Assembly (NCBI RefSeq): GCF_010093305.1
Contig: NZ_PDWS01000002.1
Span: 124,001-188,000 of the forward strand
Length of the DNA: 64,000 nt
Origin: Pseudoxanthomonas sacheonensis
Lineage (GTDB): Bacteria > Pseudomonadota > Gammaproteobacteria > Xanthomonadales > Xanthomonadaceae
Direction: 5' to 3'
A program made the translations under genes and the position numbers. The notes below the pieces were generated by a model. The model ran no database searches and had not been told where the DNA came from. It worked only from the letters and a program-made list of their open reading frames with translations. The stretch's first letter is position 1; every line of letters begins with the position of its first letter. Shown piece after piece: positions 57,373 through 64,000 of this stretch.

Positions 57373-58053
57373 TCAGCCTAGCCTCGCAAGTAACAGCGAC
57401 ACGGAGCTTCTCCCCCACTTCCCGCCACGGGGACTAGGCATGGATCGAGCATTCAACCCGTCCGCTACAGCTGCAAGCGTTGTTGCTCCCTGTGACCGTA
57501 AATCCTCAATCACCTCCTTCAATCCCTGTGCTCTGGCCTGAGCCAGGTGGGAGGCTGCCTTTGTGCCAGCTTGATTGCCTCTCCCTGCCCTTCGTAGTGC
57601 TGCTGCCCCGTTGGGATTGCCAAGCCGAACTCCCCGCGTCTTAGCCGCAGCTAACGCTTCCTTAGTCCGCTTAGAGATTGCCTCTCGCTCCTGCTGAGCA
57701 ACAAGCGCCATGATGCCTATGGTGAGGTTGTTAGCCTGGGGCATGTCGGCTGCTACGAAGCGAACGCCACTCTCTTGAAGGCTTAGGAGGAAGGCTGCAT
57801 TCCTGCTCAAGCGATCCAACTTCGCGATCACCAGGGTTGCATTTGTTAGACGGCACTGCTTGAGCGCTTTCATAAGCTCTCTGCGCCCGTTTCTAGAGCC
57901 GCTCTCTACTTCGGTGTACTCACCGAGCACAGAGCCCTGCACGGCTGCTACGTAGGCGTCTACGGCGCTCTGCTGCGCCTCCAATCCGAGTCCGCTCCTG
58001 CCTTGTTTATCAGTGGATACACGACGATAGATCACCAACTTTTGTTTCTGCAT
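57373..58053 (-). CDS. Small serine recombinase (resolvase/invertase type)
   Basis: The 226-residue protein has the serine recombinase catalytic domain: VIYRRVSTDKQ with the nucleophile Ser at about residue 13, GLGLEAQQSAVDAY, LVIAKLDRLSRNAAFLL, and QQEREAISKRTKEALAAAK in helix E. A short DNA-binding region follows (TTLAAVADGLNARSMPSPRGGKWGRSSVSLLLARL). It resembles resolvases rather than large phage integrases. The start at 58053 has AGGAA upstream; the longer frame to 58113 is less likely. It is probably the site-specific recombinase of this element. A 14-base palindrome lies 64 bases upstream. Confidence 0.85.
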   Translation of the reverse strand: MQKQKLVIYRRVSTDKQGRSGLGLEAQQSAVDAYVAAVQGSVLGEYTEVESGSRNGRRELMKALKQCRLTNATLVIAKLDRLSRNAAFLLSLQESGVRFVAADMPQANNLTIGIMALVAQQEREAISKRTKEALAAAKTRGVRLGNPNGAAALRRAGRGNQAGTKAASHLAQARAQGLKEVIEDLRSQGATTLAAVADGLNARSMPSPRGGKWGRSSVSLLLARLG

Positions 58054-58116
58054 TTCCAATTCCTCGCAACGTTCGATAGCTGGAAGTGGACAGCAGAAAA
58101 CAAGGGGTTTCAAGCA

Positions 58117-58130
58117 TTATCAGCTGATAA
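58117..58130. promoter_or_regulatory. 14-base perfect palindrome upstream of the serine recombinase
   Basis: TTATCAGCTGATAA reads the same on both strands. Its position 64 bases before the recombinase start suggests an operator or a recombinase subsite. Confidence 0.4.
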
Positions 58131-58800
58131 AACAACCGCCTATCGGGTAGTTGAACCAGCGCGAGAGCCACGGCTGAAAGCGATCACTCAACGTCACGAG
58201 CGACAGAGATTGTGAGGGTCAGAGATGAAGTGTTTGGGGATGGGAAAAGCAGTGCTGTTGCAGGGGGTACCCCGGGGGGATAGGGGGTATGCGTAGGGAG
58301 ATGGACTCGACCTACACAAAATCTCAAAAAAAAATACCAGTTTCCAAAGGCTTACCCACAACGTAGACAGCCAAAGGGCGTAGATATCACCGATAAAGAT
58401 GGATTTTCAGAGCAAGGCAGCTTTGCTTGCAGCACTAGCTGCATAGGTAATTCCATGTGGCAACCATGGCTGTAGGTTGCCCCAACTCCCTTCGGTGTCT
58501 TTCCTCTCACCTCAGAACCCGAACTTTCAGCGCTTCGCTTGGTGGCCATGCTCTCCTCGAAGAGGGAAGCCGCATATGTCCCAGCCTACGGCTTAGGGCT
58601 GGGACAAAGGCGAGAATCTCGAAAGAGATTCGAGCTATCACCCTCTCCCTTTCCCCTCAAAGGGAGGGAGAGGTTTAGCTTCATTCGCAGTGGTCATGCC
58701 CCGCACTGCTCACCCAATCAAGATCAAGATCCAGAGCTTCCAAACCTACTGGATTTGAGAAGCTCACCCCCTTGTGGGGTGTTGGGTAAGTCAAGAGCAC

Positions 58801-58920
58801 TCTTTAGATAAAAATATCTTAAAGCTTTTAAAGCTATAGCTTTTAAGATGATCTTTAAAAGCTAAAAGCTTTTGTTTTTAATCTTTAAGAGCTTTTGCTG
58901 TTGCTTTTGCTTTTAAGCTG
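58801..58920. repeat. AT-rich cluster of AGCTTTTAA / TTAAAAGCT repeats
   Basis: The motif CTTTTAA or its complement occurs at least six times in 120 bases, including AGCTTTTAAGAT and ATCTTTAAAAGCT as a near-perfect inverted pair. It is strikingly different from the surrounding GC-rich DNA. Possible roles are an origin-like or recombination site; decay of AT-rich foreign DNA is the plain alternative. Confidence 0.6.
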
Positions 58921-59180
58921 AGATCCAGCGGCTACCGCCTGCCGCTGGAGATGCCCTCCAACCCCCAAGGGTTTTCGCTTCACCGATTGGCGGGGCGCTG
59001 CTACATGCCGGGGTGCACTTTTCAGGGCTGTCTGACCCTACCCGCACCGCTGGTATACCCGAGCCCCTGCGTGGTCGTTCTACTTCAGCCCCGGCACCTC
59101 TCAGGGCTATCTCAGATCCATCGGTTGCCGCGCCGTTGCAGGTGGCCCGGATGGACGGCCAGGAAGACCGGTAATTAATC

Positions 59181-59199
59181 AATGAGAATTGCTCTCATT
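59181..59199. promoter_or_regulatory. Fur-box-like 19-base site without an adjacent gene
   Basis: AATGAGAATTGCTCTCATT resembles Fur boxes of gammaproteobacteria (pattern AATGAGAATnATTCTCATT) and has near-perfect dyad symmetry (AATGAGA...TCTCATT). No start codon with coding potential follows closely on either strand. Confidence 0.45.
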
Positions 59200-59334
59200 A
59201 AACTGAGATTTGAGGCCCCTGACAGGCTGGCCGGTAGGTTGGGCTATCCAAGCCCCTCGGTGCCTCTTCTACTTCAGCCCCGGCAGTAACCAGAGGCATT
59301 CTGGAAGCTGCTTCTCGCCCTCACGGTCGGCTGC

Positions 59335-59739
59335 TCATTGGGGGCAGTGCTTCCCTTTCACTTTTACTTCCAACTTGTCCGCAAACTTTCGGGCAATCGC
59401 CTCTGCGCCGCCACCAAAGTTAACAAAGATCTTCTCTTCCCAGAGCTTCTTGCCGTTGGGGGCGTAGCAGACGACCCGGCCTGTCTCAAAAGCTGCGTCG
59501 GTGTCTAGTTTGATTTCTATAACCCCTTTTGCTTCTCCTGACTTGGCTAGAGTTAGCGCCTGGAGCAGCGAACCTTCGTGATAGGCAACTTCGTCAGCAA
59601 GCACGGCTCCTATCTGAGCGGCCGCCCACGGGTGGTTGGGGTCAGGCACCACTAGCACCACGTCGTCCTTCGGTCGGACCTCTTGGCTAAAGCCGTGGAA
59701 GCCCACCACACAGAGCAGGATCAATAGTAAATATTTCAC
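59335..59739 (-). CDS. Small secreted protein of unknown function
   Basis: The 134-residue protein has a signal peptide (YLLLILLCVVGFHGFS-QE) and a single domain with VVLVVPDPNHPWAAAQIGAVLADEVAYHEG, GVIEIKLDTDAAFETGRVVCYAPNGKKLWEEKIFVNFGG and a C-terminal KGKHCPQ. Two cysteines may form a disulphide. No family was recognised. It lies between the FDXHR relics and the IS3 fragment and could be cargo or resident DNA. Confidence 0.6.
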   Translation of the reverse strand: MKYLLLILLCVVGFHGFSQEVRPKDDVVLVVPDPNHPWAAAQIGAVLADEVAYHEGSLLQALTLAKSGEAKGVIEIKLDTDAAFETGRVVCYAPNGKKLWEEKIFVNFGGGAEAIARKFADKLEVKVKGKHCPQ

Positions 59740-59756
59740 AACACCCCCACTCTGCT

Positions 59757-60081
59757 TTAGCTGGATTTCGCTAGAACAGCATACTGCAAAGGGGATAGCC
59801 CTCCGAGCGAATGGTGAGGCCTGGAAAGGTTATACCGCACACGCCAGTCTTCGAGCATCCGGCCTGCCTCGGCAATCGAAGTCAACAAGTAGCGGTCAAG
59901 CACCTCTTGCCGCATGGTGAGGTTGAAGCGCTCCACAAGGACATTTTCGGTAGGAGATTTTGGACGGATGTAGACCCTTCGGACGGCAGCGGCCTTTGTC
60001 CAAGCGATGTAATCATGCCCTTTAAACTCCATACCGTTATCGCTCCGGATTGCCTTGGGAACTCGCCCAAGCACGGAACCG
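59757..60081 (-). pseudogene. IS3-family transposase (OrfB), 3' fragment
   Basis: About 107 codons encode the C-terminal half of the rve integrase core: AIRSDNGMEFKG (second catalytic Asp), YIRPKSPTENVLVERFNLTMR (Glu), and the usual end WRVRYNLSRPHHSLGGLSPLQYA. The first half of OrfB and all of OrfA are missing; the frame loses similarity near 60081, just before a hairpin GGAACC-GCGA-GGTTCC (60099-60114). It is an inactive IS remnant at the edge of the element. Confidence 0.8.
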
Positions 60082-60129
60082 CGAGGTTCCGGCTTTTCGT
60101 TTTCCGGCGGTCGCGCCGCGATGGAGCGC

Positions 60130-61059
60130 CTAACCCAGCGGCAGGACCGATGGCGGCTCACGGTCCCAGTCGGGCGCTTCGCCGAAGCGTTCGCCCAGGA
60201 AATCCAGGAACGAGCGCACCAGCGTCGGCATCTGCCGGCGTGAAGCGTAGACGCCGTAGATGCCCATCGGCGGCACTTCGTAATCCGGCAGCACCGGGAT
60301 CAGTTCGCCGCTGCGGATGAGCGGCGCCAATTGATAGGTCGGCAGCATGGCGATGCCGGCGTCGGCGCGCACCGCCTGCAGCAGTACGCTCGCCTCATTG
60401 GCGCTGATGCTGCCGCCCACCGCCACTGCGATGTCGCGCCCGTTGCGGCGCAGCTGCCACAGGCTTTTGCCGACGAAATGATGGGTCAGACAGTCGTGCC
60501 GGAGCAGGTCCTCGGGCCGCTGCGGGGTGCCGCGTGCGGCCAGATAGGCAGGCGTGGCGCACAGCAGCGAACGGCAGACCGACAGCCGGCGCGCGATCAG
60601 GCCGGGATCCGGTTCGTGGGTGATGCGGATAGCCAGATCGATGCGTTCCTCGATCAGATTGACGGTACGGTCCACCATCAGCATGTCCACCCGCACGCCG
60701 GGAAAGCGGGCGATGTAATCGGCTACCGCCACGGCCAACTGGCTTTGTCCGAACGAGGTGCTGCAGGTGATGCGCAACTGGCCGCGCGGCGAGGCATCGG
60801 TGCTTTCGCCGACTGCCGACTGGAGATCCTCGCCGAGTTCCAGCAACCGGCGGCAGCGTTCCAGCGCCTGCTCCCCTGCGAAGGTCAGGTTGATGCGCCG
60901 GGTGGTGCGATGGAGCAGCCGCGCGCCCAGCCAGCCTTCCAGCTCGGTCAGATAGCGGGTGACCATCGCCCGGGACATGTCCAGCGCATCCGCCGCCGCG
61001 GTCATGCTGCCGCGCTCGGCGACTTCGACAAAGACGGTCATGGCGGTCAGCCGGTCCAT
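60130..61059 (-). CDS. LysR-family transcriptional regulator
   Basis: The 309-residue regulator has the N-terminal winged HTH (TAMTVFVEVAERGSMTAAADALDMSRAMVTRYLTELE) and the two-lobed inducer-binding domain (LRITCSTSFGQSQLAVAVADYIARFPGVRVD...). The start at 61059 (MDRLTAMTVF) is the family start. It is divergent from an NAD(P)-binding oxidoreductase with 100 bases between, the usual layout of a LysR regulator and its target. The inducer is unknown. Confidence 0.9.
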   Translation of the reverse strand: MDRLTAMTVFVEVAERGSMTAAADALDMSRAMVTRYLTELEGWLGARLLHRTTRRINLTFAGEQALERCRRLLELGEDLQSAVGESTDASPRGQLRITCSTSFGQSQLAVAVADYIARFPGVRVDMLMVDRTVNLIEERIDLAIRITHEPDPGLIARRLSVCRSLLCATPAYLAARGTPQRPEDLLRHDCLTHHFVGKSLWQLRRNGRDIAVAVGGSISANEASVLLQAVRADAGIAMLPTYQLAPLIRSGELIPVLPDYEVPPMGIYGVYASRRQMPTLVRSFLDFLGERFGEAPDWDREPPSVLPLG

Positions 61060-61159
61060 TATTTGATCGATCCACGCAACAAATAAAGTACTTATACGGG
61101 GTTTTTCGCGCGATTTCAGCTCACTAAAGTGCCTCCATCCCTCAACACTGGAGTGCTCC

Positions 61160-61795
61160 ATGAAAATCGCCCTTATCGCCGCCACCGGCAAAATCGGCCG
61201 TCACATCGCCCAGCAGGCGATCGCCCGCGGCCACGAGGTCACTGCCATCGTCCGCCGCGATGCCGGCCTGCCCCCTGAATTGGCCGGTGCCCGTCTGGTT
61301 ATTGCGCCGTTGGACGATCACGACGCGCTGGTTGCGGCTATCCGGGGCAACGACGTGTTGGCCAGCGCCTATGGTCCGGCACCCGGGGCTGAGGCAGCGC
61401 TAAGCGGGGTTGCCGACGAGCTGATCGCCGCGGCGCGCGACGCCGGCATCCGTCGCCTGGTCGTCGTAGGCGGCGCAGGCAGCCTGGAAGTGGCGCCCGG
61501 CACGCAACTGGTCGATGCGCCGAATTTCCCGGCGGCTTACAAGCCGGTCGCCCTTGCCCATCGCGATGCGCTGAAGCGCTACCGGGCTGCCGACGATCTG
61601 GACTGGACCTTCTATTCGCCTGCCGCGGAAATCGGCCCGGGCGAGAAGCGCGGCGTCTTCCGCAGCCAGGCCAACGCGTTCCTGGCCGATGCCGACGGCA
61701 GAAGCGCCATCAGCTACGCCGACTACGCCGATGCCTTCGTCAGCGAAATCGAACGGCCCAGATACCCGAAGCAGATAGCCACCGTCGCGTACTGA
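61160..61795 (+). CDS. NAD(P)-binding Rossmann protein (NmrA/YwnB-like)
   Basis: The 211-residue protein begins with the dinucleotide-binding motif IALIAATGKIGRHIAQQA and has VVVGGAGSLEV and LDWTFYSPAAEIGPG, which fit the short atypical SDR group (YwnB/NmrA-like). These proteins sense or reduce with NAD(P)H. It is divergent from the LysR gene and probably controlled by it. It is followed 65 bases later by an MBL-fold gene on the same strand. Confidence 0.85.
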   Translation: MKIALIAATGKIGRHIAQQAIARGHEVTAIVRRDAGLPPELAGARLVIAPLDDHDALVAAIRGNDVLASAYGPAPGAEAALSGVADELIAAARDAGIRRLVVVGGAGSLEVAPGTQLVDAPNFPAAYKPVALAHRDALKRYRAADDLDWTFYSPAAEIGPGEKRGVFRSQANAFLADADGRSAISYADYADAFVSEIERPRYPKQIATVAY

Positions 61796-61860
61796 AAGCA
61801 CCGGTAGCGACTCCATCGCGAGAAGTTCGAACCAGCCCTATCGCACACGAAGGAACAATC

Positions 61861-62814
61861 ATGAAAACGAACATGAAGCCTCGCTCCCTGCTTGCGGCCT
61901 GCAGCGCAGTCCTCGCCCTGACCCTGGGCGCATGCGACCGCCAAGCGGCTCCCGCCGCTGCAACCGATGCGACCACCACGGCTGCGGAAATCGCCGAACC
62001 GGCCGCCCAACCACTGACGACCGAAATCTACAACCCTGGCGAGAAAGCGATCTTCGCCGTGACTTCGGTGCTGGTCAGCGGCGCGAAGGACGCCGTCCTG
62101 ATCGACGCGCAGTTCTCCACTATCGACGCGCAGAAAGTGGTGGACCTGATCCGTGCTTCCGGCAAACGGCTGACCACGATCTATATCAGCCACGGCGATC
62201 CCGACTTCTATTTCGGTCTGGAAACGCTGAAACAGGCATTCCCCGAAGCGAAGATCCTGGCCACCCCGCAGACCATCGCGCATATCAAGGAAACCAGCGC
62301 GGGCAAGCTGGCCTACTGGGGACCGATCCTGGGCGCCGGCGCGCCGAAACAGGCGATCGTTCCCGAACCATTGGATGGCGACAGCCTGGATCTGGAAGGG
62401 CGGAAACTTCAGATCGTCGGCCTGGACGGCCCTACCCCGGACCGCAGCTTCGTGTGGATTCCCTCGATCAGGACCGTCGCCGGCGGCATTCCGGTGCTGG
62501 CCGGCGAGCACGTGTGGATGGCCGATACGCAGACTCCGCAATCGCACGCCGACTGGCTGGCCACGCTGGCCAGGATCGAATCCCTGCAGCCGGTACGGGT
62601 GATCCCCGGACACTTCGCGCCTGGCGCGGCGCAAGACCTGCAGGCAGTGCGTTTCACCGCCGCTTACATCAAGGCCTACGACGAGGAGGCCGCCAAGGCC
62701 AAGAATTCGGACGCGCTCATCGCGGCCATGAAACGGCGCTACCCCACACTGGGCGCGCTGCCGTCGCTGGAACTGAGCGCCAAGGTCAGCAAGGGCGAAA
62801 TGAAATGGCCGTAA
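61861..62814 (+). CDS. Metallo-beta-lactamase-fold lipoprotein
   Basis: The 317-residue protein has a signal peptide with lipobox LGAC (residues about 23-26) and an MBL-fold domain. The usual HxHxDH motif is altered to ISHGDPDFYFG, keeping one His and two Asp; a later GEHVWMADTQTPQSHADW and VIPGHF supply further ligands. Zn-dependent hydrolase or dioxygenase activity is plausible but with a modified site. Related proteins are annotated as Vmh-family or quorum-type hydrolases. A terminator follows the gene. Confidence 0.75.
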   Translation: MKTNMKPRSLLAACSAVLALTLGACDRQAAPAAATDATTTAAEIAEPAAQPLTTEIYNPGEKAIFAVTSVLVSGAKDAVLIDAQFSTIDAQKVVDLIRASGKRLTTIYISHGDPDFYFGLETLKQAFPEAKILATPQTIAHIKETSAGKLAYWGPILGAGAPKQAIVPEPLDGDSLDLEGRKLQIVGLDGPTPDRSFVWIPSIRTVAGGIPVLAGEHVWMADTQTPQSHADWLATLARIESLQPVRVIPGHFAPGAAQDLQAVRFTAAYIKAYDEEAAKAKNSDALIAAMKRRYPTLGALPSLELSAKVSKGEMKWP

Positions 62815-62861
62815 TCGCGTCATAGTCAACCGTCGGCCGGCGACGTTGGAAAGTTCCGGGA

Positions 62862-62885
62862 GATGGGTCGCGAAGGCGGCCCATC
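62862..62885 (+). terminator. Hairpin terminator after the MBL-fold gene
   Basis: GATGGGTCGC (62862-62871), loop GAAG, GCGGCCCATC (62876-62885), one G-U pair, followed by TTCGTTGCATT. Located 48 bases after the stop. Confidence 0.6.
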
Positions 62886-62960
62886 TTCGTTGCATTCCGG
62901 TTTCGTGGGCTGCGTTGTGGGCGCTTAGAATCGCGTCACGCCAACAGGGATCCAATTGCG

Positions 62961-63518
62961 ATGAATGCCCGCTCCGAAATGCAGAAGATGCTGGCCGGCG
63001 AGCTCTACGACGCGGGCGATACGGAGATACAGACCGCGCAAGCCGCCGCCAAGCACTGGATGGCGCGCTACAACGCCGCAGCGGACCAGCCCGCTTCGTT
63101 CCGTCGCGAACTGCTTCGCGAACGTTTGGCGGCCGTGGGCGATGGCGCGGTCATCCGCCCGCCGTTCCATTGCGACTACGGCTTCAACATCCACCTGGGC
63201 GCAGGCGTATTCCTCAACTTCAATTGCGTGATCCTGGATGTCGTGACGGTGACCATCGGCGCCAGGACCCAGATCGCGCCGGGCGTGCAGATACTGACCG
63301 CCGACCACCCGCGCGATCCGGAAACCCGGCGCACGGGGCTGGAATTCGGCCGCCCGGTGCGTATCGGCGAAAATGTCTGGATAGGGGCCGGCGCGCTGAT
63401 CCTGCCGGGGGTGACGATCGGCGACGATGCCCTGATCGGCGCCGGCAGCGTGGTGACGCGCGACGTGGCCGCCGGCGCTACGGTGTTCGGCAATCCGGCG
63501 AGGGCCAAGCCGCAATGA
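62961..63518 (+). CDS. maa: Sugar O-acetyltransferase (maltose/galactoside acetyltransferase type)
   Basis: The 185-residue enzyme has the N-terminal Mac domain ([17 protein letters not shown]...) and the left-handed beta-helix hexapeptide repeats ([55 protein letters not shown]). The catalytic His lies in LTADHPRD. It transfers acetyl from acetyl-CoA to sugars such as maltose. Length typical. Followed by a strong hairpin and convergent with the OmpA-domain gene. Confidence 0.9.
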   Translation: MNARSEMQKMLAGELYDAGDTEIQTAQAAAKHWMARYNAAADQPASFRRELLRERLAAVGDGAVIRPPFHCDYGFNIHLGAGVFLNFNCVILDVVTVTIGARTQIAPGVQILTADHPRDPETRRTGLEFGRPVRIGENVWIGAGALILPGVTIGDDALIGAGSVVTRDVAAGATVFGNPARAKPQ

Positions 63519-63520
63519 AA

Positions 63521-63542
63521 ACGGGCCGCTTTCGCGGCCCGT
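63521..63542. terminator. Bidirectional terminator between maa and the OmpA-domain gene
   Basis: ACGGGCCGC (63521-63529), loop TTTC, GCGGCCCGT (63534-63542), flanked by AAA and TTT, so it can work in both directions. Confidence 0.8.
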
Positions 63543-63569
63543 TTCATCAATACAACCGAACGTCGTGGC

Positions 63570-64000
63570 TTACGAACGTAGCGGCAACACGCGGATTTCG
63601 ACGCGGCGGTTCAAGGCACGGCCCGAATCGGTGTCGTTGCTGGCCACCGGCTGGGTTTCGCCGAAGCCGACGATTTCGAAACGCTCGCGCACCAGCCCCT
63701 TGCCGATCAGGTAATTGCCCACCGAATTGGCGCGTTGCACCGACAAGGTCTGGTTGGCCGCATCGCTGCCCACGCTGTCGGTGTGGCCGGACACCTCGAC
63801 GATGGTCTGGTTGTATTGGGCCAAAGTACTGGCGACGTTATCGAGCGCCGGATAGAACTGCGGTTTCAGGTTCGCCTTGCCGAAGTCGAAAGTAACGCCA
63901 TCAGGGAGATTGAGCTTGATGACATCGCCATCGCGGCTGACCTCGATTCCGGTTCCCGCGGTCTGCCGGCGCAGCTCGGCTTCCTGACGGTCCTGATAGG
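63570..64000 (-). CDS. OmpA-family protein, C-terminal peptidoglycan-binding domain (N-terminus off the window)
   Basis: The visible 142 codons encode the OmpA-like domain: VTFDFGKANLKPQFYPALDNVASTL, IVEVSGHTDSVGSDAANQTLSVQRANSV and ALNRRVEIRVL. Conserved Asp and Arg residues in HTDSVG and NRRVEI bind diaminopimelate of peptidoglycan. The upstream part DRQEAELRRQTAGTGIEVSRDGD resembles YiaD-type lipoproteins. The gene reads leftward and its start lies beyond base 64,000. Confidence 0.9.
   Translation of the reverse strand, partial: YQDRQEAELRRQTAGTGIEVSRDGDVIKLNLPDGVTFDFGKANLKPQFYPALDNVASTLAQYNQTIVEVSGHTDSVGSDAANQTLSVQRANSVGNYLIGKGLVRERFEIVGFGETQPVASNDTDSGRALNRRVEIRVLPLRS

Larger units (their letters stand above)
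58131..59334. other. Gene-free tract of the element with hairpins, AT-rich repeats and gene relics
   Basis: No credible gene is seen. It contains three adjacent hairpins (58577-58604 GTCCCAGC...GCTGGGAC; 58613-58630 GAATCTC-GAAA-GAGATTC; 58641-58672 CCTCTCCCTT...AAGGGAGGGAGAGG). It also has an AT-rich repeat cluster at about 58801-58920, two decayed FDXHR 3' ends on the minus strand (59078-59096 and 59267-59285) and a Fur-box-like site (59181-59199). The relics show that genes were lost here. Confidence 0.55.
55193..60095. mobile_element. Small, partly decayed integrative element next to the tmRNA 3' end
   Basis: Between ssrA and the LysR gene lie an AlpA-like regulator, a FDXHR protein, four small overlapping unknown genes, a serine recombinase, a 1.3-kb gene-free tract, a small secreted protein and an IS3 fragment. 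The position at the tmRNA end, the lower GC and the gene types support a mobile origin. No repeat of the tmRNA 3' end was found on the far side, so the limits are uncertain and the right end may have been lost. Confidence 0.55.

Noticed and set aside
58913-59182. An 89-codon minus-strand frame
   Set aside because: It covers an FDXHR relic but lacks the Cys/FDxHR part and any start signal; treated as a relic, not a gene.

Overview
The window is a chromosomal segment of a high-GC gammaproteobacterium, most likely family Xanthomonadaceae (Xanthomonas/Lysobacter/Pseudoxanthomonas group). The basis is gene order and gene type: recJ-rpfE-greA-carB-carA-dapB, dnaJ-dnaK-grpE-hrcA, recN, fur/bamE, ratB-ratA, smpB, a Xanthomonas-style copLAB operon and a tmRNA with tag ANDDNYALAA. 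The genus cannot be fixed from the sequence alone.

Region A (1 to about 32,237) is the right-hand part of a genomic island that runs off the left edge. It carries, left to right: the start of a czc-type efflux operon; a lead/cadmium/zinc module (PbrA-like ATPase, FTR1-cytochrome c permease PbrT, divergent PbrR-like MerR regulator, and an NAD+ synthase behind the regulator); a scar of broken nqrF and hutG pieces; a copper module under CueR-like control (EF-hand protein, MerR regulator, CopA ATPase, second EF-hand protein); the copLAB operon with a His-rich cytochrome c, an NTF2-like protein and a DUF411 protein; and an arsenic operon (arsR-acr3-arsC-gapdh-arsJ). The metal cargo ends in an XRE regulator and an unknown 272-residue protein.

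The island ends with a tightly overlapping five-gene operon, more AT-rich than the rest: three different tyrosine recombinases, a small coiled-coil protein and a complete RecJ-like DHH exonuclease. Just outside lies the host recJ, cut after 233 codons inside its fourth catalytic motif. The element therefore appears to have broken recJ while bringing its own intact RecJ homologue next to its recombination genes. This is the most interesting system in the window.

Region B (32,238-55,144) is core chromosome: transcription factor GreA, carbamoyl phosphate and lysine biosynthesis, the HrcA/GrpE/DnaK/DnaJ heat-shock set, RecN, Fur, BamE, RatA/RatB, SmpB, a large protease with an added lipase-like domain, and ssrA (tmRNA). 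An S9 peptidase gene sits between carA and carB, and REP-like hairpins fill several intergenic gaps.

Region C (55,145 to about 60,095) is a second, small, partly decayed mobile element next to the 3' end of tmRNA. It has an AlpA-like regulator, a FDXHR zinc-ribbon protein, a chain of unknown overlapping small genes driven from a consensus promoter inside a palindrome, a serine recombinase, a 1.3-kb gene-free stretch with AT-rich repeats, an orphan Fur box and FDXHR relics, a small secreted protein and an IS3 transposase fragment. Region D (60,130-64,000) returns to ordinary genes: a LysR regulator divergent from an NAD(P)-binding protein, a metallo-beta-lactamase-fold lipoprotein, a sugar O-acetyltransferase and the end of an OmpA-domain protein.
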